A stretch of 64,000 nt of DNA, taken from Annona cherimola (lineage: Eukaryota > Streptophyta > Magnoliopsida > Magnoliales > Annonaceae). Both the position numbers and the translations under genes were made by a program. Positions 44,231-56,139 of this stretch are shown here, piece by piece (position 1 is the first letter of the stretch; each line of letters begins with the position of its first letter). Under the pieces are notes generated by a model. It saw only the letters and a program-made list of their open reading frames with translations, ran no database searches and was not told the DNA's origin. The stretch lies in the NCBI GenBank assembly GCA_030490835.1, contig CM059971.1, forward strand, positions 104,908,095 to 104,972,094, in the 5' to 3' direction.

Positions 44231-45689
44231 AGGATGAATTGGAACATCAGATATTACAATTAAGTATCTCTCACAACCATCACACATCGAGGAATATTTT
44301 TTCGACAATCCTTACACAATGGAGGGATCTTTTTATAAATATCCCCACTCATGTAAGAATATGTAAAAACCCACGCAATGGGGAGAATTGTAAAATCATC
44401 CCCGCTGGCCAAGACAACAGGCCACATAGCACGGAAATAATTTTTATTTCACCCCTCCTTATCCAAACCTCATTCCATTCCATCCAATTGATGACATCGA
44501 ACACGTCCCTAGCCATCCAACGTCAATAGTTAGATCAGTAGAAAATGATTCCAAACCGGAGAAAGTCGATATTAAAAATGAATAACCATAAAGTAGGTAA
44601 ACTTTTTAACGAAAAAATGTAATAGTCAAACAAAATTTGTTATGGCAATTAATATTTCGTATCTGCCCTGCCAAATTAAGTCGTCTAAATTAGCTAGCCA
44701 GAGAAACTAAGCATCTCCTGTTATCTTGGACTGAAGTAAGTATTTCAAAATTCAAATTTCTAGTAATAGCCATCAGGGATGTATGAGAACACCCAACGAT
44801 GGGCTGGAATTGCAGCAGTAGCAGTCACTGAGGATGATGTTGGCTAACAGATACCGACTTCAGAAACAAAACTATCAAAGCCATGGGCTGCTTCATGCCC
44901 CCATAAAACTTTGGTGAAAAAAGCTTACTAATTTTCTATTAAAAAAATTTTGAGCTTTGAATACAAACTTACGACCCTTGAATAAATAATTAACTTGAGA
45001 ACGAGTATAAAAATCTATAAATAAAAACTTACTGCTAAACATTTATCAACAGTAACATATTTGTATTCATGTTAAAACCTGTTTCATCAATGGGTGGCTT
45101 ACCCGAGTAGACTGGAAACTGGATGCCTGAAGTGGGTTTCTATATTTTCACTGCGATAATCCAATGTTCGTAGCAATGCCCGTATAGGCAGGGCAAGGAG
45201 AGATGCAAGCAGACACCATGGCGTGGTCCCCGATCCACAAAAGCAACTCTTTTTTCAAGTTGCAACCAGCTGCATGGCTAGATGCCTGGAGGGGTAGACT
45301 TTGCAAGTCATCCAACGACAAAGATTGATCAGGGCAAGTAAAGAGACAGAATAGCATAATTCCAATTGGATTGGTATCCACCGAAAGATGGAGCTGTTAG
45401 TCAGTACTCAGTAACTGGGCACAGATTCGGCAAGCTTAGCCCCGCCAAACTCCCCTATCTTTTGGCTGCACATGATTTTTGTCATAAGATGGTTACTTAC
45501 GAGGCACTGTCATTATTTATTTAAAAGGGGGCTTTGATCTTTTTATATCAAGTACTCCACATCTATTGTCAATTAAGAAATGGAAAGAAAGGGAGAAAAA
45601 TCTGATAACAGAAGGGGGTAAGTCGAAATGGGTGGCATGCACGTGAGTGGGGTCAGTCATAGAAATTGTTCTGCTCAAAAATGTGCTTT
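44231..45689. other. Intergenic region, no supported gene
   Basis: A phrase near 44320-44350 ('ggagggatctttttataaatatcccc') resembles stretches near 8.34 and 14.93 kb. The minus frame 45148-45381 is unrecognised. No RNA gene is seen. Confidence 0.35.
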
Positions 45690-45710
45690 AAAACGAAATT
45701 TGGGTTTCAT

Positions 45711-45743
<33 letters not shown>

Positions 45744-45752
45744 GAAATTTGG
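45690..45752 (+). mobile_element. Tiny poly(A) retro-insertion with 14-bp target duplication
   Basis: AAAACGAAATTTGG is at 45690-45703 and 45739-45752. The 35 bp between are GTTTCATC and 27 As. The duplication is perfect. Tail-only product of a LINE-type reverse transcriptase. Confidence 0.8.
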
Positions 45753-47735
45753 ACATTTAGCAGTTCTTCATTTGTAATCATTCAAGGTGCAAGTTCATCA
45801 ATATATATTTATGCAAGACCATCCACAAGCATCCAAAATCCACTCATCGACCAGTTGGGAAAAAATTTAACTCAACACTAATTAAGGGCCTTTTCCAATG
45901 TATTTTTCGAGCCACCGCTGATGATATTTGATGTTTCGTGCTTTCAGCCAGCATTGGCGTTCTCCTCGATCCTTTCATCGCCTCATAGATGATTTTTTAG
46001 GGGGGGCACCAATGTTTTAATTAAAGAGAGGATCCAGCGACATCCTATTTCATGATGTCAAGAATTTTTCTAATTTTACTTTGATAACCAACTCGGCTGG
46101 GGTGATCTTTAGCTCCTGCCTGCTTGAAGATCATTTGGGGATTACAACACTGCTAATATTCATCTTTTCAAGCCACCCCAATACATGGCAAGAGTAAGTA
46201 ATGCGTCCCACGTGCAATTCACCAATCACCAACGGACACTGTGATAGGAATCCAGAGCCAAGGGATATGTACAAGGAAGAAGATTTCTTTCATTTTTGGA
46301 CGCTGAGCAACCGAAATTTCGGATGGTAGATCTCTCTCTCTCTCTGAATTTTTTAGGCAGGTCTTGAGAACAGGAGCCCTCACTGGGACTTAATCGTGGA
46401 GGCATCATTTTTTGCAACCCCAAATATTTATAATTTTATCACTGTAGTATATAAAATTTGTAACACACGTAACTTTTTGAATCATAAATAAAAATACATG
46501 GACAAATATAATAAACGATTTAAATTTTTTAAAAAATTAAATGTAAAAAAAGGGTTTACGGAAGCCCCAGGAGACTTTATGTATTGAATGATTACTCTCT
46601 CTATACAAGGATATACTAAGTTGCAATTCTTAGTATTTTAGTAAAGATATTGTCAGCTTAAAATTGGCCTTATAAGTGTTTCAATCAAAATTCAACTCAT
46701 TCAATGTATTTAGAATATTTTCTTAAATAATATAATAAATTTCATCAAAATCAAATATGTATTTAGGCTACATATGAAAAGACAAAATCAAACTAATAAA
46801 ATTATCTTATTTGAACATTTATTTTAAAATCATATTTTCAATGTACAAATAATTTGAAATAAATTAATAATACTATAAAATATTATTATATTTTAACGAG
46901 TCCATAATTTAAAAGCATTTTTAGCAAATATAATCCATCTGAGATTTGATTAGAATGAATTTCGAATAAATGATAAGACAATTAATTCAAAATATTATAA
47001 CTAGTTGAATTCAGTTTTTAATGGTCAGTATGAGGTCGTTTTAAGCCAACAATACCCTACTTCACCCTTGCATATTCCTTTCAAATGTGCAAAATCATTT
47101 GAGAATGAATACGGGACTTTTGGAATTTAAAAATAAATATTGTAGCAATAGAAACTTTCAAAGTATTTGCTTTTGGCACCATATATATATATATATATAC
47201 ACAAACAAATATTGAAAGCTTTTTTGAATAAAAAATATTAAAAACTTTAAAAATATTTTGTAAAAGATAAGAAGCAACCGAAATTGAAAAAGATACGGGA
47301 ACCATTATTCGTTTATTAACAATATCATTAAAAAAGTATTGATATTGTTTTCCAAAAGACTCCTAAGATTCGTAGTCCAACAATCCAAATGTCGAAGATT
47401 TCACTTTTGTAAATAGTGTAGAAGTAGAGGGGCGATAGTAAATTTACAACCAATCATATGAATCTTGACATAAATTGCAGTAGATGATATCAATGAAAGG
47501 TGAGGAGAAAGTGATGAATTATCATCATTAAAGTCCTACAACGTGATGTGTCATGATTAGCAATGGAAGCAATTGACGCAAATCAGATTCAACCATACAA
47601 GGAGAAAGCCATAGATTGCTGATGTTGGTAGCACGATCGTATGGCGTTTGGTGGACCACCCTAGAAGAAAACCTCCCTACCCATTCACCGATTTCATCAT
47701 CTGATGGAAAATTGATGCTTACGAATTCTCCATCA
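45753..47735. other. Intergenic region, no supported gene
   Basis: A TIR-family fragment lies at about 46640-46980. (CT)n is at about 46330-46344 and (TA)n at about 47181-47200. No coding sequence or RNA gene recognised. Confidence 0.35.
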
Positions 47736-47741
47736 ATTGTT

Positions 47742-47809
47742 GTCGCCCTCTCACCTTCAAAAAACTATAAAAAAGAAAAGAAAAGAAAAGAAAAGCGGTC
47801 ACCCTCTCA
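47742..47809 (+). mobile_element. Small A/G-rich insertion with 12-bp target duplication (11/12)
   Basis: GTCGCCCTCTCA (47742-47753) and GTCACCCTCTCA (47798-47809) flank 44 bp: CCTTCAAAAAAC, then an (AAAAG)n tract. The arrangement matches the other tail-only insertions, but one mismatch and a microsatellite-like body make it weaker. Confidence 0.5.
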
Positions 47810-47939
47810 TTTCAAAATCTACATGGTTTTCAAGATTTCACGGTGCACTCATGGTTGAGCACCACGTCACCGGTTCCCAAGTACTTTCCGAAAACTACAG
47901 CTCTGCTACGAGCGGACAGGTATGTTCGAAATAGACCCC

Positions 47940-48260
47940 ATAAACACAAGCCAACGTGACTTCGAATATCTGAAATATCTAAAATGTGGGCGACCCAATC
48001 TTCGATGGACGGATGACACTCGTTTTGGGCACGTGCATGAAGTATCAGCGACAGCAGAGTATCAGATTTATGAAATATGTGAATGTGGGTTACCCAATCT
48101 AAAATACCAAATGAGTTCGCACCAGAAAAGTTTTTCTTTTCTGAGGCAACGTGTTCAGCAAAAATTGTAAGCCACCCAATATTTCACGGACGGATGACAC
48201 TCGTATTATCGAGTATCAGTGCTGGCATCGAATTGAAGCAGCTGTCTAAAGGGTAATAAA
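47940..48260. repeat. Imperfect interspersed repeat (ACCCAAT .. GGACGGATGACACTCGT)
   Basis: 'ggacggatgacactcgt' occurs at about 48007 and 48187, each preceded by 'acccaat'; a third 'gtgggttacccaatct' is at about 48084. 'gtatcag' also recurs. This looks like a diverged tandem array of two to three units. No function assigned. Confidence 0.45.
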
Positions 48261-49780
48261 CTCCGGCGGATTTTGATGATGAGCAACCAATCATCATTAA
48301 TGCTGGAAGGACGAAAGTACCCCTCGCGGGACCGAGTATTAGCTCGTTTTTCAGCGCTTTTCCACTAAACTTGAGGGCAAAAGTGACTTTTGGGTCGGAT
48401 TAAGAGCTCCGAGCTGTCACGGAAATCCACGACTGCCTGCGCCGTCCAGGTTGTATTCCAAAATCCATCCAATGCAAATGGCTGTCTACCGAAAGCGTGC
48501 TCTCGCATCCAACCCGCACAGAAATACATGCATGTATAAAATATCTAAGCCGTAAGATGTAATCACCATTTGTGCTCATGTATTGGGTAATGAAGAAATA
48601 CGTTACAAGATAAGAACCGCTGATCGCTGATCTCTAAGAATTAATTAAATGGTCCACGTAATCACGATTTTGGTCTTTTTTTGATAAATCTAATGTAGAT
48701 GGTAAGGGTAACAAAATGAGTCAATTGGACGTCAAGCTACTCCAGTTTTTCGCATATAAAAAGGCGGGCGTACATAGACAGGGAATGTACACTATCATTC
48801 CAAAGAGAGATTGCGCTGTCAGGCACCAATTTCTTTGATCTAGACCGTACATCTTCCCTAGAGTGCGTGCGAATTCTAATGGGCATTTTATAAAAAATCT
48901 GCAGTGTCCTGCGTCGTCCATACTCGGACTGGCGAGCTAGAATTTCTTCTGCCAGGCAGGCTTTCTGGTGTTCCCCCACCAATTTTCAGAAAATACCATA
49001 TTAAATAGTGTGGATCATCCGACCACTGCACATGTGAGTAATACAAAATCTGTACACTTCAATCCTTCCAATGGAAATGAGATCAGGACCGTTGATCCAA
49101 TTCCTTACGTCCGCATCCGTTTTAGGGAGGACACTTATGTGAAGAAGATCAATACCGTCCAAGACTAAGGCACCGCCTCTCTAGCAATGCCGAAGTTGCG
49201 TCGCGTATTACGTGCTACCGTTTCTCGCATCCGCTGCCTGATAAACGGCATGGATGACACGAATCCAATGCTCATGATCTTGGATTAGGAACAGAGATTT
49301 CGCGTGACTTGCCCGCTATGGAAGAAAGGATAGATTATATTGCTACTTTACCACCACAGATAAACTGATAAACCATTGCTAGTTTTTCCTCATCCCCACT
49401 TAAGGACGCACCATCTTTTTCGACTCGGAGCGTAGATGTCGTGTCAGTGATTTCGATGGTAAACTTACCCGTGACGGGAGAAAAGGAAGGTAATCTTATC
49501 ACCATAACTACGCCATTGCTGGCTCGTTGAGCAATTCTATCAAATCCTAGTTATGTTTGGATATAATAGAATGTTATAATCTCTCAAATATCCCAAATTA
49601 TTCTAAAATATAACTAATTTTAAAATTTACTTGGGATGCTGCTTCTCAGGTACAGACAAACAAGAGGATTATCGATATTTTTGCTAACGTTTATAAACTA
49701 TAAAATAAATAGTTTCGTGATTTTAAAAAATTTAATATTTTGAAATATAAAACCACAATATTTCACATGTATGCATGTTC
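48261..49780. other. Intergenic region, no supported gene
   Basis: GC-balanced in parts, with a textbook TATA-like CATATAAAAAGGC at about 48754 on the plus strand but no credible frame downstream. The minus frames at 48721-48982 are unrecognised. Another 'ggatgacacgaat' at about 49251 echoes the repeat just upstream. Confidence 0.35.
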
Positions 49781-49789
49781 GTCTAGTGA

Positions 49790-50769
49790 TTGTTAAGATT
49801 TAACAGCGAGGAGTACGGATTTGCTACTGTGTCCGCGGACTACAGAAATAAGGTCTGGGTAAACGACACCCTTCTTTTGTTGCTCGCCCATGTGAGCGGC
49901 CCTCGGAGGGAGAGAAGCGCCTCAACCATACATTATAGGTGCTGCGAAAGCGGTTTTGGGGACATTGATTCGGGCATTTCGGGAAGATGGGTGGTTTTCA
50001 AATTGGAGAAACGAGGGCGAAGATGGGTTTTTAGAACCATTAAAGGCAGAATTTTGTGTGCTGTGATGTGGGTGCTTCTTCTTTTGACCAAAAAGCGGTT
50101 TGGTGGTAGCAGCTTGGACGGGGTGGGTTATTCTGGCCAGTTTGTGGGGGCATTCGGGCAGAGTTGGGATCCTTGAGACGGCCATTGACTTCCTTTTGTT
50201 GGTTTTGAGGTAAACGTGGGGTTTGAGAGCTATTTTACTTCCATTGCTGGTATAGCAGGTGGAAAAAGGTGGGTTGTTTGTTTTTCCAGATCTTTTTTAG
50301 CAGTTTGGGTTGGTGGGCTGTGGTCAGGATATTTATTTTGAGACAAGATGCGATCTTTTTCGGGTTTGCTGGTAGTTTTTAGTTTAGATTTTTAAAGAAA
50401 GAAAGGTCAATCTTCTTAGAGTTTTTAGTTCTTGAGGTGAGGTGGGTATTTTTTAGATAATGTTTGGCTATTGTCAGTAGGGCCAGTGTTGTTATTTTTC
50501 ACGGATGCGAGGGGCAGTTTTTTTTTTTTTTTTTTTTTATTTAAAAAAAAGAAATTTATTAAGGGGAATCATCCTGTGGATTTCAAGCAATTGATTTTTC
50601 CAGCTGATTTTGTGAGGCGTGTGGCTTTTGAATTAGTGATATTTTGCCAATTTTTGTGAATAGTTTCGGGTTGTGGGTTCTCTTCGTGTGTGATTTTCAT
50701 GCAAAGCAGTGGTTTGGAAGCGCTTTTGGAGCAAGATCATTGGTTGGGAGATCCGATTGGTGTGAAAAG
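49790..50769 (+). promoter_or_regulatory. Upstream and probable 5' UTR of the membrane-protein gene
   Basis: Open frames here (to 50176, and the 42 codons before 50770) carry no conserved sequence and are probably leader. GAG/GTAAACG at about 50211 and a CAG at about 50708 could bound a 5' UTR intron; this is inference. A T-run is at about 50518-50539. Confidence 0.4.
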
Positions 50770-51702
50770 ATGAAATCTTTGAGCAGTTTAGGCATTGGTC
50801 TGAGCCTCGTATTCGGCTGTCTCTTTCTAGCCCTGGTTGCGGAGGTCTACTACTTGCTGTGGTGGAAGAAGAGAATAACAAACAGAGAGATTGAGGAAGA
50901 TTACAGCAGCTCCACGAGGGAGCTCTTCTATCTCTTCTGCTGGAAGAAGCCCAAGTCCTCATCTTTGAGCTCCGCAGGTCTCGACCCCCACACGTCCGTG
51001 AGGATCAATGAAGGCAATGTCCATCTCTCTGATACCCATCATCACCAACCCCTCCATGACAACAGCACCTATGGCATGGATTTCCTGCTCAAGCCCTGTG
51101 CAGAGGAGGATATGGATGCAGAGCTGATGAGGCTGCACAACCTTCACGGACCACCTAGATTCCTGTTCACCATCGTGGAGGAGACAAAGGAGGATATGGA
51201 ATCTGAGGATGGGAAATCCAGGAACGGTGATAGAAGCAGGAAGGGGTCTAGAGGCAAGAGCTTGAGCGACCTACTGCTGGCTACAGAGACCCCATTTCTA
51301 ACACCCCTCTCATCCCCGCCGTTTGTTACTCCCCCTTTGACGCCCTTGGATCGCTACAGTCAACATGGCTTCAATCCCCTCTTTGAGGCCTTCACAGACG
51401 CTGAGGTGAGCAGGATGAGGTCTTCTCCTCCCCCAAAATTCAAGTTCTTGAGGGATGCTGAGGAGAAGCTGTATAGAAAAGCACTCATGGAGAGGGCTCT
51501 GAAGGCCCACAGGAATGGTGGGGCTGGGGAAGATGGTGTTAAGGGCCCTGCACCAGCTTCGAATGAGGAAGATGGATCTTTTATTACCATCCTCATTGGT
51601 AAGAGCAAAGAGCAAGAGCAACACAGCTCATCACAGGTACTTCCATTGACATCCTCTCCTTTGAATACCAAGATAATCACCAACAAGCCCATTCTCCATT
51701 AG
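50770..51702 (+). CDS. Plant single-pass membrane protein of unknown function
   Basis: Single-exon gene, 310 aa from the ATG at 50770. I take this start because the hydrophobic helix (about residues 6-29, GIGLSLVFGCLFLALVAEV) then lies at the N terminus, directly followed by the family signature YYLLWWKKR; the 42 codons upstream that stay open look like leader. Further conserved plant-family stretches are ELFYLFCWKK (about 50-59), PRFLFTIVEETKEDMESEDG, a basic SRKGSRGKSLSDLL region, the proline-rich TPFLTPLSSPP, FNPLFE, and PPPKFKFLRDAEEKLYRK. The large C-terminal part is hydrophilic and probably disordered, likely cytosolic. Related plant proteins are annotated only as transmembrane or hypothetical. 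The duplicated Ser/Lys-rich linker suggests phosphorylation, but no role is known. Confidence 0.88.
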   Translation: MKSLSSLGIGLSLVFGCLFLALVAEVYYLLWWKKRITNREIEEDYSSSTRELFYLFCWKKPKSSSLSSAGLDPHTSVRINEGNVHLSDTHHHQPLHDNSTYGMDFLLKPCAEEDMDAELMRLHNLHGPPRFLFTIVEETKEDMESEDGKSRNGDRSRKGSRGKSLSDLLLATETPFLTPLSSPPFVTPPLTPLDRYSQHGFNPLFEAFTDAEVSRMRSSPPPKFKFLRDAEEKLYRKALMERALKAHRNGGAGEDGVKGPAPASNEEDGSFITILIGKSKEQEQHSSSQVLPLTSSPLNTKIITNKPILH

Positions 51703-52360
51703 TGGGGCCCCCAAAAGTCTCTTGTTCCCCCTTGAAGTTTTTCTCTTGTTGTAATTCCTTACATTATTGGTTTTGGATGTATCTTCCTCTACTCCCTGTA
51801 GTGGATTTTTTAGCATTTGGCTTTCCCCTTTCCTAATGTCAATACGCCTAACAAAAAGCCCATGTCGACTTGCCTTCAAAGTTCAAAAAGCCATGCTCCG
51901 AGATAGGTAGAATTTTTCTTTTTCTTATCTAATTCCTTTGGGGATTTTTGGGTTTTCTTTCTTCACCCGGTTAATCTAACAGCCTTGTTTATCGAGAACA
52001 TAAGTCAGATAGGTGGACAATGGACGGGAATGTTGGGAATGGGGTGGGTTACCCAAGTTTGTACCGGCATTGATCAATGCAACCGTCCATGCACCCTTTG
52101 GGTTTTTTATTTTATTTTATTTTATAATTTTAATAAGTTTTTTTCTAAACGATGTAAACCATTTATAGATTCGTCCATACGTATTTGTTTAGGATTCCAA
52201 AAATTACATTTGTAAACCATTAAAAATTGTTTTACCTTCTATACCTCATTTTAATTTTAACAGTTATATATCGACTTCAAAAGGCGTTGAATTTCTAAAA
52301 TATATAAATTTTTAATCAAAGTGATTTTTAACATCATAAAAGATATCTATCATTAAAGTT
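51703..52360. other. 3' flank of the membrane-protein gene, no second gene
   Basis: Probably holds the 3' UTR (to about 51.85 kb). The rest is AT-rich with (TTTTA)n at about 52107-52128. No recognised gene. Confidence 0.35.
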
Positions 52361-52361
52361 T

Positions 52362-52855
52362 AAAAAAGGGGAATACTTTTATTAAACTCCTCTTTTATGT
52401 AACTATTTCCATTGTTAATATGTGGATGTTTGATGGAAAATTTACTATATTTATTATATTTAACATCATTTATAGTATTTTAAAAACTCTTTCATTTATC
52501 TACTATTAGTGTGCATGACTTCATCAACAAATTATAAAATTAATGTAATAAAATAACTTATGTTAAATATCAATTTTAAAGTTGTATTTTAAACTTTTAA
52601 ACCATCTAAATATTATTTTTATGTGGATAAATAATTTTATAAAGTATTGTTATATCTAATATACGCATAATGGATCTAAATGTTTTTCATAATTTATATG
52701 TAAATATATATATTTCAGTAAATGTGGCTTATGCACATATTTAATTTGGATGAAATTTGATCTTCTAACTAAATAAATGATGTTAAATATAATAAATGGA
52801 TTGAGTTTTTCATTAAGCATCAGAATTTTAAAACTTAAAAAGTTATATTTCCGAT
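52362..52855. mobile_element. ~500-bp TIR element, copy 2
   Basis: Left 'cttttattaaactcctcttttatgtaac' and right 'aaaaagttatatt' are degraded inverted ends; the interior carries the family phrases 'ataattttataaagtattgttatatctaatatacg' and 'atttaatttggatgaaatttgatc'. No coding frame. Confidence 0.55.
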
Positions 52856-52933
52856 GGTCTCCCCAAAAAGCTTTGAATGGCCACTGCTCAGTGCTCACAT
52901 GGTATGTTGTGTTTTGGAATAGGATTTCTCGCT

Positions 52934-53023
52934 GCTGGTTAGTTTGGATGTTTGCAAATTGGATTTATACGAAGGACAATGGTTCAATACAGTCGACTAT
53001 GGCTGGTTAGTTTGGATGTTTGC
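52934..53023. repeat. 22-bp direct repeat, 68-bp period
   Basis: GCTGGTTAGTTTGGATGTTTGC occurs at 52934-52955 and 53002-53023 around 46 bp. It may be a target duplication of a short insertion or a local tandem duplication; the middle has no A-tail. Confidence 0.55.
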
Positions 53024-53029
53024 TATAAA

Positions 53030-54030
53030 AAAATATAGTCGAGTATGACTGAGATATCCATAAAAAATGCTTTCAATGCATTAATGGAAAAGGCCGACAA
53101 AAAAAAAAAAAAAAAATTCAAATGTGAGGTCTGGCCACCCACACCCACATTCTACCACACGTTTAATTTCCTAACAGATTTTCAGACTACCATTTTTTTC
53201 TCTTTTTTTTTTTTTAAGAAAAAATCGAAGTAACCTTTTTACTCTTTTCCTCTGACCACTGTTGCCATTCATGTGGCATGTGATGCTTCTACGTAAAGAA
53301 AAGTAGAAAACAAGAAAGAAAAGAACAGACGAAAGAAAAAAAGGGTTTGGATTAGTGTCTTTCTCTGCAGTTGTTCTCTAGTTTCTTACATCCTAAGGCT
53401 TTTGGTTACACGGCATATCCAACTAATCCAAGTCCCGAAATACAAAAATGATGTAGGCTTTTATGTCACTCTTTTCACAGAACAAGCAATGGCTTGAAGA
53501 TTTTACTTGCAGTGGAAATATTAAGTTGCAAAATAATGTCCTGCTTTTCACATTATTAAAAGGGTCAGATGCTGAACTTGGTTGATGAAAATGGCACCGT
53601 GTATATATTGTATGTCAATGCCAGCTGATTGTTTATCCGTGGCCACAGCTACCATATGCTTAAATTCTTATTTTTCTGCTAGTGATTAATTTTCATGATT
53701 TTGCAATTGAAAGACGAGGCCCATTTGATTTAAAAAATTGCTGGAGGTCAAGTTTCCAAGCTACTCCCGTGAGCTTAATGGTTAATTATTTTTAATGTCT
53801 TGTCAAGCTATATAATAAAATTGAGGATGCTAACCTTTGGACAAGAGGTATTAATTAACGTCGTGGATGGCCTGGATTGTTCCCTGGATGCTTGCTCGCG
53901 AAAGCATGAGGCTGGGCTTAACGAGATCTAAGTGCTTCAACGCTATGATACGGTTTTTTATTTTTTTTTAGGTGCATTTGTGCTTCCTTCTTTTTGTGAT
54001 TTATAATGCTTACTCAATAATCCTTGATTT
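53030..54030. other. Intergenic region, no supported gene
   Basis: A 17-A run at about 53100-53116 and a T-run near 53205 flank a short plus frame without family resemblance. The rest is unremarkable. Confidence 0.35.
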
Positions 54031-54036
54031 TATAAA

Positions 54037-54328
54037 GGGTGTGTTTGGTTGGACACAAAAAATGTCTACAGAAATTTTTCAATCTAAAAGTTTTCACTCT
54101 CTATAATTATTTTGTTTTTAAATTATTTTTTCACATCTTTTTATACAAAAAACTTTACTTTTCAATTATTTCAACACAATTATCCATGTAATTAACCTAT
54201 CTATTTTAGATTTTATTCTCTTTACACCTCATCATTATCGCTATTATATCATACGTTTTCTATCAACTTGACAACTTTTATCCTGGAAACTTTTCATTAA
54301 AATTTTTTATTTCCAACCAAACACTCCC
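54037..54328 (-). mobile_element. TGTTTGG MITE, best-preserved ends, 292 bp
   Basis: Starts GGGTGTGTTTGGTTGGACAC and ends TTCCAACCAAACACTCCC, a 17-bp inverted terminus with one mismatch. The body is the inverse of the forward copies. Both ends abut A-rich flanks (AAA on each side), so the duplication length cannot be read. Confidence 0.8.
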
Positions 54329-56130
54329 AAAATATCTCCACTAATGAATTTTGTTTCCCAAGATAGCTTTATCATCAGCAACAACAAAATATATTAGTTT
54401 GAAAGGTCATTTTGATTCAATTGTATGGCCCACTCGAACATGAACCTAAAAACAAAAAAGGAAAAAAGAAGATCTAATAGGATCGACGCCATTAAATTTG
54501 TTGAACATTGAACGATTTCTAGAAGTTTGGAATTTTTTCGTGCCACAAGATCAAGTGAGGCACAAACTTGATCAAAATTGACCTGTGAAAATTTCATATT
54601 TTTAGCATGGAAATTAGGGATGAACTTGCACAGCATCGCTCTCAACCTGCTTGACCTGACCTGACCTGGAAAAGCAGCATATGGGTTCTATTTTTGAGAA
54701 ATTTTTTAAAGTAGACTCAGTTCAATATACTCAGGAGAAATTGAAATCCCCCCTAACACTGGTCTCTCTCTCTCTCTTGATTGGTGCCTACCACTGGTCT
54801 TTGCCTCTTCTCTGTCACTTTTGGCAAGCAACAATTTAGCTAACCCTTGTGAAATGCTCCAAATCCCTTTATTCCATGGAAATCAATTTTCATGGTTTGT
54901 AGTGTTAAAAAAAAATTATTTCATGGCTTTTAAAAAATAAAGTCACGTTTTTTATTTGTTCCTTCTACAAAAGTTATTAACTAATTAAAAGGATTAAGAA
55001 AATATTAAATGACTAATGGGTTAATGAATTGACTAAGAAATGAAATCATGCCAGTAACTACTATTTGGAGATGTATACACTCCATCTATTTACATGTGCA
55101 CCCTTCATTTTCACTCATTTTTGTCAAGTGAAATTATAAATGAAATAATACTGGTGCATTAACAACATTTTTATAAAGTATTTATCATTATTTTAATGTT
55201 CAAAGTAATTTAGTTGGCAACAATTGTTGATTAGTATACTTGCGATGAATTTTGAAAAGTGTTGGCATGAATGATAAACCATTGTTGGATTTTTTCATCA
55301 ACGAGTTTAGATTTTTTTTTTGTTATTTTTATTCGGAGATTTCAGCTTCTATTGATTTGAGAATAATTCGAACTGCAACCTAAAACTAAAACCGAAATCA
55401 ATGTCAACTCATTTTGAGTCCGGATTTTAAAATTAGGGTTCATATTAGAGTTTACCTAAACCTGATAAGTTTAGAATTATAGTTTACCTAAACATGATAC
55501 AACTTTACTTGAGTTACACCTCTGGTGAAAATGTGAGGAGAAGTAATGGCCATCAATTTTCTGAATAATACCTCTTGAATCAAATTACAATTTAAAATCT
55601 ACTAAATTACAGTTTTCAATTGCAGGTAGAGTTACTTGCATGCGAAAATATCATCACTTCGATATAACAAAGTGACTGACATGAGTGTATATAGAATGCT
55701 AGGGCATGGAGGTCCAGAGTTTAACGTCGGGTAGAGATAATAATTTCATGACCCCTTCTCTGCCTCCATCAAGTATCTAATCAACCAAAGTAAATAATCT
55801 AATAAAAAATCACATGCTAAAATTTGTAGTGAATTACCATTTATCATTTATTGTGGACTAATGTGAACAACTATTTAAGTAACTTTTTGACAGATAAATA
55901 ATAATAAGCAGGGAAGCTTAAAGGGTATATTGGCAGTCGGTACTTTGTAAGTTGCGGCTGGTGTTTGAGATATTGGTGCGGTGATCATGTGGTGGACCCA
56001 ATATTGCCTAGTCTTCATTAACAACTTGTCTACATGACTGACATACCATTCAAGCACGATGGCAACTACATGAGTGGAAGTTTTCCATGAAAGAAGAGCA
56101 ATTACTATTTTTACCTTTTTGTTAGGAAAG
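54329..56130. other. Intergenic region, no supported gene
   Basis: (CT)n at about 54763-54777. Scattered short frames without family resemblance. No RNA gene or clear transposon end. Confidence 0.35.
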
Positions 56131-56139
56131 CGCTATGAT

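Noticed and set aside
49790..50176. 128-codon plus-strand frame upstream of the membrane-protein gene
   Set aside because: The first codon is not ATG in the conserved sense (TTG-type start), there is no known domain, and the position suits a leader or promoter.
50644..50769. Upstream start for the membrane-protein gene
   Set aside because: These 42 codons have no family resemblance and place the membrane helix away from the N terminus; the ATG at 50770 gives the usual architecture.
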